Source of the DNA: an uncultured Eubacteriales bacterium
GTDB lineage: Bacteria; Bacillota; Clostridia; Peptostreptococcales; Anaerovoracaceae
NCBI GenBank assembly: GCA_902772685.1
Contig: CACYBO010000170.1
Location: forward strand, 1-17,128
Length of the DNA: 17,128 nucleotides
Direction of reading: 5' to 3'
Below the pieces are notes generated by a model. That model saw only the letters and a list, made by a program, of their open reading frames with translations, did not search any database and was not told where the DNA came from. This document shows, piece after piece, positions 1 to 6,711 of the stretch. Made by a program: the position numbers and the translations under genes. The first letter of the stretch is position 1, and every line of letters starts with the position of its first letter.

Positions 1-1472
1 CCCATCCGGCGCTCTGCATCCCGGAACTGATGCGGATCTTTATGGATGAGTACGGCTGCTCATGGGATTACGCCTGGGAAAGAGTGGTCGGTTCGGTTTC
101 CTACACGAACCATACAGTTCTGGCAGAGGCGCTGAAGAAGTGGAAGACTTCCCAGGTCCAGGCCCTGATGCCGCGTGTGTTCTCGATCATTTCGGAGATC
201 GACCGCAGGTTCCGCGAGTTCATGTACTCCAAGTTCCCGGGAGATCACGGCAAGGTCGACTACACGGCAGTGCTCGGAAACGGGCAGGTCCGCATGGCGA
301 ATCTGTCGGTCATCGGGTCGCATAAGGTCAACGGCGTATCCGCCCTGCATTCGCAGATCCTCAAGGATGACCTGTTCCACGACTTCTTCCTCGTGCAGCC
401 GGACAAATTCACCAACGTCACCAACGGCATCGCGTACAGAAGATGGCTCTGCCAGTCCAATCCGAAACTGGCCCAGCTCATCGACGAATGCATCGGCAAA
501 AATTACCGCAAGGACGACCGCAGGCTGGAAGACTTCTTCCGGTTCCGGGACAATCCGGACGTTTGCAAGAGACTGGAAGCGATCAAACGCGAGAACAAAG
601 CCCGCTTTGCCGATAAGATCAGGAAGGCCTCCGGGAAAGAGGTCGATCCCGATTCCATCTTTATCGTGCAGGCCAAGCGGCTTCATGAATACAAGCGTCA
701 GCTTATGAACGTACTCAGGATCATCAGCCGTTATCAGATGCTGCAGGATGATTCGGATATGAATATGAGACCGGAGACTTACCTGTTCGCCGCCAAAGCG
801 GCGCCGAGCTACTTCCTGGCTAAGGAAGTCATCCGGCTGATCTGCAAACTGAGCGAAGAGATCGATCAGAATCCGAAGATCGCTTCGAAGCTGAAAGTCG
901 TCTTCCTGGAGAACTACAGCGTCTCCATGGCGGAGGGACTCATGCCGGCAACGGAGATCTCCGAGCAGATCTCACTGGCAGGCAAGGAGGCCAGCGGCAC
1001 CGGAAACATGAAGATGATGATCAACGGAGCGGTCACGATCGGAACTCTCGACGGCGCGAATGTCGAAATCCGGGAAGCAGTTGGGCCGGAGAGCATCTTT
1101 ATATTCGGAAAGCGGGAAAACGAAGTGCGGGAGATTTTGCAGCACGGATACAATGCCTATCAGGTCTACGAGAGTGATCCTGTCCTGAAGCGGGCTGTGG
1201 ACGCACTCGAAGACGGGTTCGCGGGCAAAAGCTTCGACAACCTCAGGGATTATCTGCTTCATCCGTCCTACAGCATTGCCGACCCGTACATGTGTCTGCT
1301 CGATTTCGAGGATTACTGCAGAGCTCACGATGATATTCAGGCCGCTTATGAAGACCGGGCCAGATGGAATACGATGTCTATTGAGAATATCGCGAAGGCA
1401 GCCAGATTTGCGGCGGACCGCAGCATACGGGACTACGCGGACAGAATCTGGAACACGGGAACAATAGAATAA
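1..1472 (+). CDS. glgP: Glycogen/alpha-glucan phosphorylase, 3' part (gene starts before the window)
   Basis: PLP-dependent glycosyltransferase family 35 enzyme that releases glucose-1-phosphate from glycogen or maltodextrin in the cytoplasm. The reading frame is open from the window edge: bases 3-29 already encode the family motif HPALCIPEL directly before the first ATG at 30, so that ATG is internal. About 489 residues are visible out of a usual 800 or so. The pyridoxal-phosphate motif EASGTGNMK is present, with the cofactor lysine codon at 1011-1013, followed by the conserved NGAVTIGTLDGANVEI. Other conserved blocks are VQAKRLHEYKRQ (phosphate/substrate side) and the C-terminal NTGTIE-type end. 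The 5' third is outside the window, so an N-terminal oddity cannot be excluded. The stop is at 1470-1472 and a strong terminator follows. Family assignment is certain; glycogen versus maltodextrin preference cannot be read from this part. Confidence 0.96.
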   Translation, partial: HPALCIPELMRIFMDEYGCSWDYAWERVVGSVSYTNHTVLAEALKKWKTSQVQALMPRVFSIISEIDRRFREFMYSKFPGDHGKVDYTAVLGNGQVRMANLSVIGSHKVNGVSALHSQILKDDLFHDFFLVQPDKFTNVTNGIAYRRWLCQSNPKLAQLIDECIGKNYRKDDRRLEDFFRFRDNPDVCKRLEAIKRENKARFADKIRKASGKEVDPDSIFIVQAKRLHEYKRQLMNVLRIISRYQMLQDDSDMNMRPETYLFAAKAAPSYFLAKEVIRLICKLSEEIDQNPKIASKLKVVFLENYSVSMAEGLMPATEISEQISLAGKEASGTGNMKMMINGAVTIGTLDGANVEIREAVGPESIFIFGKRENEVREILQHGYNAYQVYESDPVLKRAVDALEDGFAGKSFDNLRDYLLHPSYSIADPYMCLLDFEDYCRAHDDIQAAYEDRARWNTMSIENIAKAARFAADRSIRDYADRIWNTGTIE

Positions 1473-1481
1473 AAACAGATG

Positions 1482-1516
1482 CCGGGGCAGATCGGAAGAT
1501 TCGGGCCCCGGTTTTT
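1482..1516 (+). terminator. Intrinsic terminator after glgP
   Basis: A 7-bp GC-only stem (CCGGGGC at 1482-1488 pairing with GCCCCGG at 1505-1511), a 16-base loop and a run of five T at 1512-1516, lying 10 bases after the glgP stop. It separates glgP from the flavin reductase unit. Confidence 0.85.
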
Positions 1517-1542
1517 ATTGCCTTTCTATTTCAGGTGGATTC

Positions 1543-1551
1543 TGATAGAAT
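1543..1551 (+). promoter_or_regulatory. Extended -10 promoter element for the flavin reductase/GRE unit
   Basis: TGATAGAAT fits an extended -10 (TGN then TAGAAT, 1546-1551), 57 bases before the ATG at 1609 and directly after the glgP terminator. The matching -35 position (1523-1528, TTTCTA, 17-base spacer) is poor, as is common with extended -10 promoters. It is the only good candidate in the gap. Confidence 0.5.
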
Positions 1552-1608
1552 GTGGGAAGCAGAAGTAAAGATAACGTGAAGGCTCAACAGAGCCGGGGAG
1601 GAATCGAA

Positions 1609-2178
1609 ATGAAAACAGATCTTGGTATTGCTCAGGCGGTATTTCCTATGCCGGTGCTCATGGTAGCTGCCTATGATGAGAACGAAAAAGTCAACGTAAT
1701 GAATGTTGCCTGGGGACAGATATGCGGCATGGACAAGATCATACTGTTTATTGGTGAAGGCAAGAAGACCAGACAAAACATCGAAGTGAGCAAGGCGTTT
1801 ACAGTAGCTCTGGCGGACGAAGAGCATGTGGATGTGGCGGACTTCTTCGGAATCGCGACAGGAAACGAGATGGACGACAAGTTTGAGAGAACGGGTTACC
1901 ATGCGGTGAAGAGTGATAAGGTGCACGCGCCTATCATCGAGGAGTTTCCTGTCGTAATGGAATGTGAGCTTCTTGAGTTTGTTAAGACGGAGCACATTTC
2001 GGGAGTCGTGGGGAAAATCGTGAATGTCAAGGCTGAGGAATCCGTGCTCAGCGAGGACGGCAAAGTTGATCCTGCTAAGCTGAAGGCGCTCGCCTTTGAC
2101 AATTACCAGAACGGCTACTACTCCATGGGCGGGAAGTTCGCCGATGCATGGGATGCCGGAATGGATCTGATGAAATAA
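1609..2178 (+). CDS. Flavin reductase family protein (flavoredoxin-like)
   Basis: A 189-residue protein of the flavin reductase-like FMN-binding split-barrel family. The family binds FMN and passes electrons to a partner or to free flavin. Visible family features are the N-terminal PMPVLMVAAYD strand, the NVAWG segment (residues 32-36) and the KKTRQNIEVSKAFTV helix (residues 52-66), which typically contacts the flavin phosphate. The start at 1609 is chosen because GGGGAGGA (1595-1602) sits 6 bases upstream; an in-frame ATG at 1552 would add 19 low-quality residues and lies on the promoter. It is 27 bases upstream of the activase gene and probably shares its mRNA. The neighbourhood suggests a redox role for the glycyl radical system, but this is inference. 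The exact substrate is unknown. Confidence 0.85.
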   Translation: MKTDLGIAQAVFPMPVLMVAAYDENEKVNVMNVAWGQICGMDKIILFIGEGKKTRQNIEVSKAFTVALADEEHVDVADFFGIATGNEMDDKFERTGYHAVKSDKVHAPIIEEFPVVMECELLEFVKTEHISGVVGKIVNVKAEESVLSEDGKVDPAKLKALAFDNYQNGYYSMGGKFADAWDAGMDLMK

Positions 2179-2205
2179 GCTGAACGGCAAAGAGGAGGCT
2201 GCGGG

Positions 2206-3159
2206 ATGTCAGAACTGGGAACCGTATTCGACATCCAGAGATTCACAATAAGCGACGGACCGGGTATGAGAACAGAGATTTTCATGAAGGGCTGCCCTCT
2301 CAGATGCAGGTGGTGCAGCAATCCCGAAGGATTATCACAGCGCATTCAGCCCGGCATATACAGCGCGAAATGCATATCACGAAAAAACTGCGGTGACTGT
2401 CTGGCTGCATGTGAGCATGACGCGCTTATCTTTTCGCGGGGCAGAATCAGAAGTATCGACCGCGGCAAGTGCACCGATTGTTTCAGATGCATCGAAGAAT
2501 GTCCTTCCGACGCAATCAGGAAATGGGGCTCGCGGATGACGGTTGAGGAATGCATGGAAGTCATCCGAAGAGATAAGGGCTTTTATGAACGTTCGGGCGG
2601 CGGAGTCACAGTTTCGGGAGGAGAACCGCTCATGCAAAGCAGGTTCGTCGCCTCTCTGCTCAGAGCCTGCAGGGAGGAAGGGATTCATACGTGCTGCGAT
2701 ACGGCCCTTTCGACTGACTGGGAGGATGTGGAGAGAATTCTTCCGCATACCGATCTGATCATATCTGACATCAAGCATATGGACAGCGCTGCGCACAAAG
2801 AGAATACCGGCGTTTCCAATGAGAGGATATTAGATAATCTGCGCAGGCTTTCCCGTACCGGGAGCACGATTATATTGAGAATTCCGCTCATTCCGGGCGT
2901 GAATGATGATGATCATAATATAGAAAAAACAGCGGACTTCATTCTGCGGGACATGAATGGCCGAGTGCAGCTTTTGCAGCTGCTCAGTTTCATGAGGCTG
3001 GGCGTTGAGAAATACCGTTCCCTTGGAATGGACTATGGAATGGAAGGCCTGAAGTTCAACAGAAGATCTTTTCAGAAGAGGGTCAGGGAAATCAGCGGGT
3101 ATTTCCGGGAGAGAGGCATTGAGTGCCGGATCGGAACAACAGGTGAAGAGGGAAAATAG
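2206..3159 (+). CDS. Glycyl radical enzyme activating enzyme (radical SAM, two extra Fe-S clusters)
   Basis: A 317-residue radical SAM protein of the PFL-activase class. It cleaves S-adenosylmethionine with a [4Fe-4S] cluster and abstracts hydrogen from the glycine of its partner GRE. The cluster motif CxxxCxxC is at C30, C34 and C37 (KGCPLRCRWCSNP). A ferredoxin-like insert follows with two cysteine sets, C56/C62/C65/C69 and C89/C92/C95/C99, as in activases of glycerol dehydratase and other non-PFL GREs; PFL activase itself lacks this insert. The SAM-binding glycine-rich stretch is GGGVTVSGGEP (about residues 131-141). The start at 2206 follows AGAGGAGG (2191-2198). The stop codon abuts the ATG of the GRE at 3160, so the two are almost certainly translationally coupled and are enzyme and activator. 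The first cluster set has five residues between its first two cysteines instead of the usual two. Confidence 0.95.
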   Translation: MSELGTVFDIQRFTISDGPGMRTEIFMKGCPLRCRWCSNPEGLSQRIQPGIYSAKCISRKNCGDCLAACEHDALIFSRGRIRSIDRGKCTDCFRCIEECPSDAIRKWGSRMTVEECMEVIRRDKGFYERSGGGVTVSGGEPLMQSRFVASLLRACREEGIHTCCDTALSTDWEDVERILPHTDLIISDIKHMDSAAHKENTGVSNERILDNLRRLSRTGSTIILRIPLIPGVNDDDHNIEKTADFILRDMNGRVQLLQLLSFMRLGVEKYRSLGMDYGMEGLKFNRRSFQKRVREISGYFRERGIECRIGTTGEEGK

Positions 3160-5691
3160 ATGGGACATATGAACAGTGATTTACACACAATGGCAAAGGG
3201 CTATGATGAATTCGACAGGAATTACAGCATAGGCTATGAATCGGGCCACTCAGACTGGTCTCCGTTTCCGCGCGTCAACAGTCTGCGCAGGACTTTTCTG
3301 GAGAGAGAATATTACATCGATGTGGAGCGCTTCAGAAATGTAACAGCGGCATATCAGGAAAATGAAGATGCCCCGACAGTAATCCGCTGTGCCCGCGCAT
3401 TCGAAAAAATACTTATGAATGCCACGCTGCACATATATGATGACGATCTGATCCTGGGTGAGATCGCCGCGCCGGCGAAAGCATCGCCTCAGTATCCTGA
3501 GTTCTCTGTGAACTGGATGCTCTATGAAGTGATGAACGAGCCATTCGAAGAGAGAGAACACGACCAGTGCTATTTCAGAAGCGAAGAAGACAGGCAGGAG
3601 TTCATCGATCTCTGCGGGTATTGGAGAGGAAAAGGCGTTGATGATCTCATCAATACCGAGCTGGATGATGAGCAGACCAAAGGGTCACAGACGGGCAGGA
3701 AAATCTTCCAGACGAATCTCTACCACTACGGAGGAGTCGGGCACTTCGCTATGGATTACGCCAAAATCCTGCGTATCGGTTACGACGGGATGATAGCTGA
3801 AGCAAAGGCAGGACTGGCCCGTATTGATAAGCACGACCCGGACTTCGCTTCGAAGAGAGATTTCTACAAGGCTGTTATCATCTGCCATGAAGCGGCCAAA
3901 AAATATATTCTGAGATACGCGCGGCTCGCGGAAGAAACAGCCTCCTGCGAGACGGATCCCATCAGAAAGGAAGAACTCCTGCAGATGGCATCAAACAGCA
4001 GGCAGGTCGCCGGGGGACCGGCAAAATCATTCTGGCAGGCGCTGCAGCTGTTCAACTACGCAACGACCATGACCCTGATTGAGAGCAACGGCCACTCGGT
4101 TTCCTACGGCAGGATGGACAGGTGGCTCTACCCTTACTATGAAGCGGACATAAGAGAAGGCCGCATCAGCAAAGAGTTCGCTCAGGAACTTCTGGAAGTG
4201 ACAGTCGTCAAAATGAACAATCCTACGAAGGTGAGAGACGGCGGCACAGTCCGCGTGCGTCAGGGCAGAGGCTTCGGCGGGGAATGTCTGACCATAGGCG
4301 GCGTCGATGAAGATGGGAAGGATATTACGAACGATTTGACCATGATGATCCTCGACGCATCAGTCCACACACGCATGATGTGCCCATGGCTTCTTGTCCG
4401 CATGCACGAGAACACGCCTTATGAGCTCAAGGTCAAGACTGTGGAGTGCATAAGAGCAGGCTACGGTCATCCGAAGATTTTCAATGACGCGCCGACTATC
4501 AAGGCCATGATGAGAAAGGGCTGTTCCCTTGAAGAGGCCAGAGACTATGCGGTGATCGGATGTGTTGAACCGGCTCTTCCGGGCAGGGAGAACGGATGGC
4601 ACGACGCCGCATATATCAATACAGTGAAGTTCTTTGAGATGGTGCTCAACGGAGGGCGCTGCCTGGACTGCGGACCGCATTGTGCCAGATGGGATCGCTG
4701 CGGGGCGCTCGGAGAACATCTCGGACCAGATACGGGAAGTCTGGATACATATCAAAGTTTCGACGAGGTGCTGGAGAGCGTTGATAAGCAGTTCGCTTAC
4801 TGGAGCGATCAGATGTGCAGCACTCTGAACATCATCGACAAGGCCCACAGGGCGAGAAAACCTTTGCCGTATGCTTCCGCTTTCTTTGAAGGGTGTCTGG
4901 AGAAGGGTATAGACCTTACAGCAGGAGGGACGAAATACAACGGCATCGGACCGCAGGCCAGCGGACTCGCAACGTGCGCCGACAGTCTGGCAGTCATTCG
5001 GCAGCTGGTGTTTGATGAGAAAAAATACACGGGCGCGGAGCTTCTCGCAGCCCTGAAAGATAACTGGATCGGTCACGAGAAACTCTACGCGCTCGTGAAT
5101 GGGTCCAAAACACATCATTACGGAAATGACGACGACTATGCAGATGATATGTTCAGATTCATGTTCGAATGTTACTGCAGAAATCTGTCGGGCAGGCCTA
5201 CCCCGCGCGGAGGTCAGTTCACACCCGGAGTGTATTCAGTCAGCGCCAACGTGGGGATGGGACTCAACACAAACGCGTCCCTGGACGGACGGAGAGCAGG
5301 AGAAGCGATTTCGGATAACATCGGACCGGTCCATACAGATGCGGGTCCGCACGACACAAAGGGACCGACGGCACTGGCGAATTCAGTCGCCAAGGTGGAT
5401 CACAGTCTGGCGACGAACGGAACACTCCTGAACGTCAAGTTTCCGGAGGACGCGGTAGCCGGAAAGATCGGACGCGACAATCTGATCAGCTTCATCGATG
5501 CGTATCTTTCAAAAGATCCTATGCATATCCAGTTCAATATTATGAGCTCCGCAACCATGCGGGCAGCACAAAAGAAACCGGAAGACTACAAGGACATGCT
5601 GGTGCGCGTAGCGGGTTACAGTGCGTACTTTGTCGAACTCGGTAAAGAACTGCAGAATGATCTGATTCAGCGGACAGAACTTCGCTTCTAA
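3160..5691 (+). CDS. Glycyl radical enzyme of the glycerol/propanediol dehydratase-like group, substrate unassigned
   Basis: An 843-residue glycyl radical enzyme (annotated in most genomes as pyruvate formate lyase family). The glycyl radical loop is RVAGYSAYF, with the radical glycine at G819 (codon 5614-5616). The catalytic thiyl cysteine and base are C468 and E470 in IGCVEPALPG. By recalled alignment to Clostridium butyricum B12-independent glycerol dehydratase, the dehydratase residues are all present: GVGH histidine (H195), NGHS serine (S313) and the GWHD aspartate (D482). This favours C-O (or related) bond elimination on a diol-like substrate over PFL, choline lyase or hydroxyproline dehydratase chemistry. 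An extra segment at residues 499-525 carries C501, C504, C508 and C514, absent from glycerol dehydratase. A GAAGAGGGA-type site lies about 7 bases before the ATG at 3160; a second ATG at 3169 is possible. No microcompartment, aldehyde dehydrogenase, transporter or sulfite genes lie beside it, so the product cannot be named. Confidence 0.9.
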   Translation: MGHMNSDLHTMAKGYDEFDRNYSIGYESGHSDWSPFPRVNSLRRTFLEREYYIDVERFRNVTAAYQENEDAPTVIRCARAFEKILMNATLHIYDDDLILGEIAAPAKASPQYPEFSVNWMLYEVMNEPFEEREHDQCYFRSEEDRQEFIDLCGYWRGKGVDDLINTELDDEQTKGSQTGRKIFQTNLYHYGGVGHFAMDYAKILRIGYDGMIAEAKAGLARIDKHDPDFASKRDFYKAVIICHEAAKKYILRYARLAEETASCETDPIRKEELLQMASNSRQVAGGPAKSFWQALQLFNYATTMTLIESNGHSVSYGRMDRWLYPYYEADIREGRISKEFAQELLEVTVVKMNNPTKVRDGGTVRVRQGRGFGGECLTIGGVDEDGKDITNDLTMMILDASVHTRMMCPWLLVRMHENTPYELKVKTVECIRAGYGHPKIFNDAPTIKAMMRKGCSLEEARDYAVIGCVEPALPGRENGWHDAAYINTVKFFEMVLNGGRCLDCGPHCARWDRCGALGEHLGPDTGSLDTYQSFDEVLESVDKQFAYWSDQMCSTLNIIDKAHRARKPLPYASAFFEGCLEKGIDLTAGGTKYNGIGPQASGLATCADSLAVIRQLVFDEKKYTGAELLAALKDNWIGHEKLYALVNGSKTHHYGNDDDYADDMFRFMFECYCRNLSGRPTPRGGQFTPGVYSVSANVGMGLNTNASLDGRRAGEAISDNIGPVHTDAGPHDTKGPTALANSVAKVDHSLATNGTLLNVKFPEDAVAGKIGRDNLISFIDAYLSKDPMHIQFNIMSSATMRAAQKKPEDYKDMLVRVAGYSAYFVELGKELQNDLIQRTELRF

Positions 5692-6236
5692 CGAGCCTGC
5701 TGACTTTGCGTCAAAAAAGGCAAACGTTTTCTGATGGTACGTCCAATCGCAATAGAGACTGCGATTTTGATGAGGTCGAAGACGATAAATGGAAGCACTC
5801 CGGCGGCGAGCGCTGCGCGGAAAGTCATACCTGCTGAAATGGCCAGCCAGGCTGTGCCGAAGGCATAGACCACAGCAAGCCCCAGAACCATTCCGAAAAA
5901 CTGGAAGATGACTTTGTCGTAAAAATGATGGATGAACCATCCCGCGATCAGAGCCATGAAAATAAAACCGATAAGATAACCTCCGGTCGGGCCGGCGAGT
6001 TTGCCGAGCCCTCCGGTAAAGCCGGAGAATACAGGGACCCCGACTGCTCCTATGAGAAGATAGAGCAGAAATGAGATGGTCCCGTTTTTTGTTCCAAGAA
6101 TATAAACACTCAAAAAAACGGCAAGCGGCGTTAAAGATACGGGGACCGGGCCGATTGGTATTGCCAAGGGTCCGACAATGCAAGTGACCGCTGCCATGAG
6201 CGCGATCGATGTCAGATTAAAAGTCTTAGATGTCAT
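5688..6236 (-). CDS. bioY: BioY biotin transporter, substrate-binding S component
   Basis: A 182-residue, very hydrophobic protein with about six membrane segments, the biotin-specific S component of an ECF transporter. The family signature GPTGGYLIG is at residues 82-90, and the conserved FDLIKI segment near residues 153-158 carries the acidic and lysine residues typical of the biotin site. N-terminal IPIGPVPVSLTP is also characteristic. The start at 6236 is set by AAGGAGGA just upstream on the minus strand. No EcfA/EcfT genes are adjacent, so the energising module is probably shared and encoded elsewhere. Expression is probably controlled by biotin through a BirA-type operator at 6304-6335. 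Its TAG stop (5690-5688) overlaps the TAA stop of the convergent GRE gene. Confidence 0.95.
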   Translation of the reverse strand: MTSKTFNLTSIALMAAVTCIVGPLAIPIGPVPVSLTPLAVFLSVYILGTKNGTISFLLYLLIGAVGVPVFSGFTGGLGKLAGPTGGYLIGFIFMALIAGWFIHHFYDKVIFQFFGMVLGLAVVYAFGTAWLAISAGMTFRAALAAGVLPFIVFDLIKIAVSIAIGRTIRKRLPFLTQSQQAR

Positions 6237-6254
6237 AGTTCCTCCTTGCCTGCC

Positions 6255-6290
6255 GGACCCTGATGGGTCTGATTTTAGTCAGTAAATCAG
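6255..6290 (-). other. Two tandem small hairpins in the bioY 5' leader
   Basis: Read on the plus strand, CTGATTT (6269-6275) pairs with AAATCAG (6284-6290), and GACCC (6256-6260) pairs with GGGTC (6265-6269) around a TGAT loop. The two share one base pair position at 6269, so they compete at the junction. They lie in the roughly 95-base leader of bioY just before its ribosome binding site. They match no riboswitch I recognise and may be only incidental structure. Confidence 0.35.
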
Positions 6291-6303
6291 TCAGCAGATG
6301 TAA

Positions 6304-6335
6304 AAGTAAACAATTAATCTTAATAAGTTTACAAT
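6304..6335 (-). promoter_or_regulatory. BirA-type biotin operator in front of bioY
   Basis: On the minus strand the site reads TTGTAAAC, 15 bases, GTTTACTT: an inverted repeat of GTAAAC/GTTTAC (plus-strand 6306-6311 and 6327-6332). This is the layout of the BirA operator known from bio genes of many bacteria (TTGTAAACC, 14-16 bases, GGTTTACAA). It begins 3-4 bases after the bioY -10 box and covers the expected start point, so bound biotinyl-BirA would block initiation. Its place directly upstream of a biotin transporter gene supports the call. Confidence 0.88.
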
Positions 6336-6338
6336 CGA

Positions 6339-6367
6339 ATCATAGCATTCCGCGAGTGCTGTGTCAA
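6339..6367 (-). promoter_or_regulatory. Sigma-A-type promoter of bioY
   Basis: On the minus strand, a perfect -35 TTGACA (6367-6362), a 17-base spacer and a near-perfect -10 TATGAT (6344-6339). It is the best consensus promoter in the window. The expected start is around 6332-6333, within the BirA-type operator, giving a leader of about 95 bases. Confidence 0.88.
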
Positions 6368-6403
6368 CATACAATGCATCATGTCCGCCCGGATTGAAAC
6401 AAG

Positions 6404-6433
6404 TGGCACATGGGTGTCGCAGGGTGTTATAAT
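6404..6433 (+). promoter_or_regulatory. Extended -10 promoter of the FTR-like gene
   Basis: A perfect TATAAT (6428-6433) preceded by TGT, forming an extended -10. The -35 region is weak (TGGCAC at 6404-6409, 18-base spacer). It lies 44 bases before the ATG at 6478 and diverges from the bioY promoter. Confidence 0.75.
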
Positions 6434-6477
6434 ACTCGCATAAATAGGCGGCATTTTACTGAGGAAGGAAGATAATT

Positions 6478-6681
6478 ATGAAAGTAAGATTCAATGAAAA
6501 TCAGGAGATCGTTGATTCCATCAAAGAAGGACTGGAGAGAACCGGCGGCTACTGCCCATGCAGACTTGAACGCACAGAGGACAATAAGTGCATGTGCAAG
6601 GAATTCCGTGACCAGATAAAGGATCCTGAGTTTGAGGGATACTGCCACTGCATGCTCTACTATAAATCACTGTCAGATTAG
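6478..6681 (+). CDS. Ferredoxin:thioredoxin reductase catalytic subunit-like [4Fe-4S] protein
   Basis: A 67-residue protein whose core is the FTR catalytic signature of three paired-cysteine motifs: CPC (C26, C28), CMC (C38, C40) and CHC (C56, C58). In the family, four of these cysteines bind a [4Fe-4S] cluster and two form the redox disulfide that reduces a thioredoxin-like partner. Here the gaps are 9 and 15 residues, whereas the plant and cyanobacterial enzyme has about 16 and 8, so it belongs to a different subgroup. There is no variable subunit gene and no thioredoxin gene next to it. The start at 6478 follows AGGAAGGA (6462-6469). It sits 30 bases before the PAP2 gene, with no terminator seen between them. 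The family call is firm; the partner and electron donor are unknown. Confidence 0.85.
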   Translation: MKVRFNENQEIVDSIKEGLERTGGYCPCRLERTEDNKCMCKEFRDQIKDPEFEGYCHCMLYYKSLSD

Positions 6682-6711
6682 TTCCATCGGCTGCATCAGA
6701 AGATCAAAGTG

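Noticed and set aside
60..686. A 208-residue open frame on the minus strand inside glgP
   Set aside because: It is antisense to a clearly conserved phosphorylase frame, has no ribosome binding site and resembles no family.
1552..1608. An upstream ATG extending the flavin reductase by 19 residues
   Set aside because: It overlaps the promoter region, lacks a ribosome binding site and the added residues do not fit the family, while 1609 has a strong site.
4360..5118. A 252-residue open frame on the minus strand inside the GRE gene
   Set aside because: It is a shadow of the GRE codons; composition is odd and no domain or start signal is seen.
6404..6420. TGGCAC upstream of the FTR-like gene as a sigma-54 -24 element
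   Set aside because: The -12 GC is two bases out of register, and a perfect extended TATAAT lies nearby.
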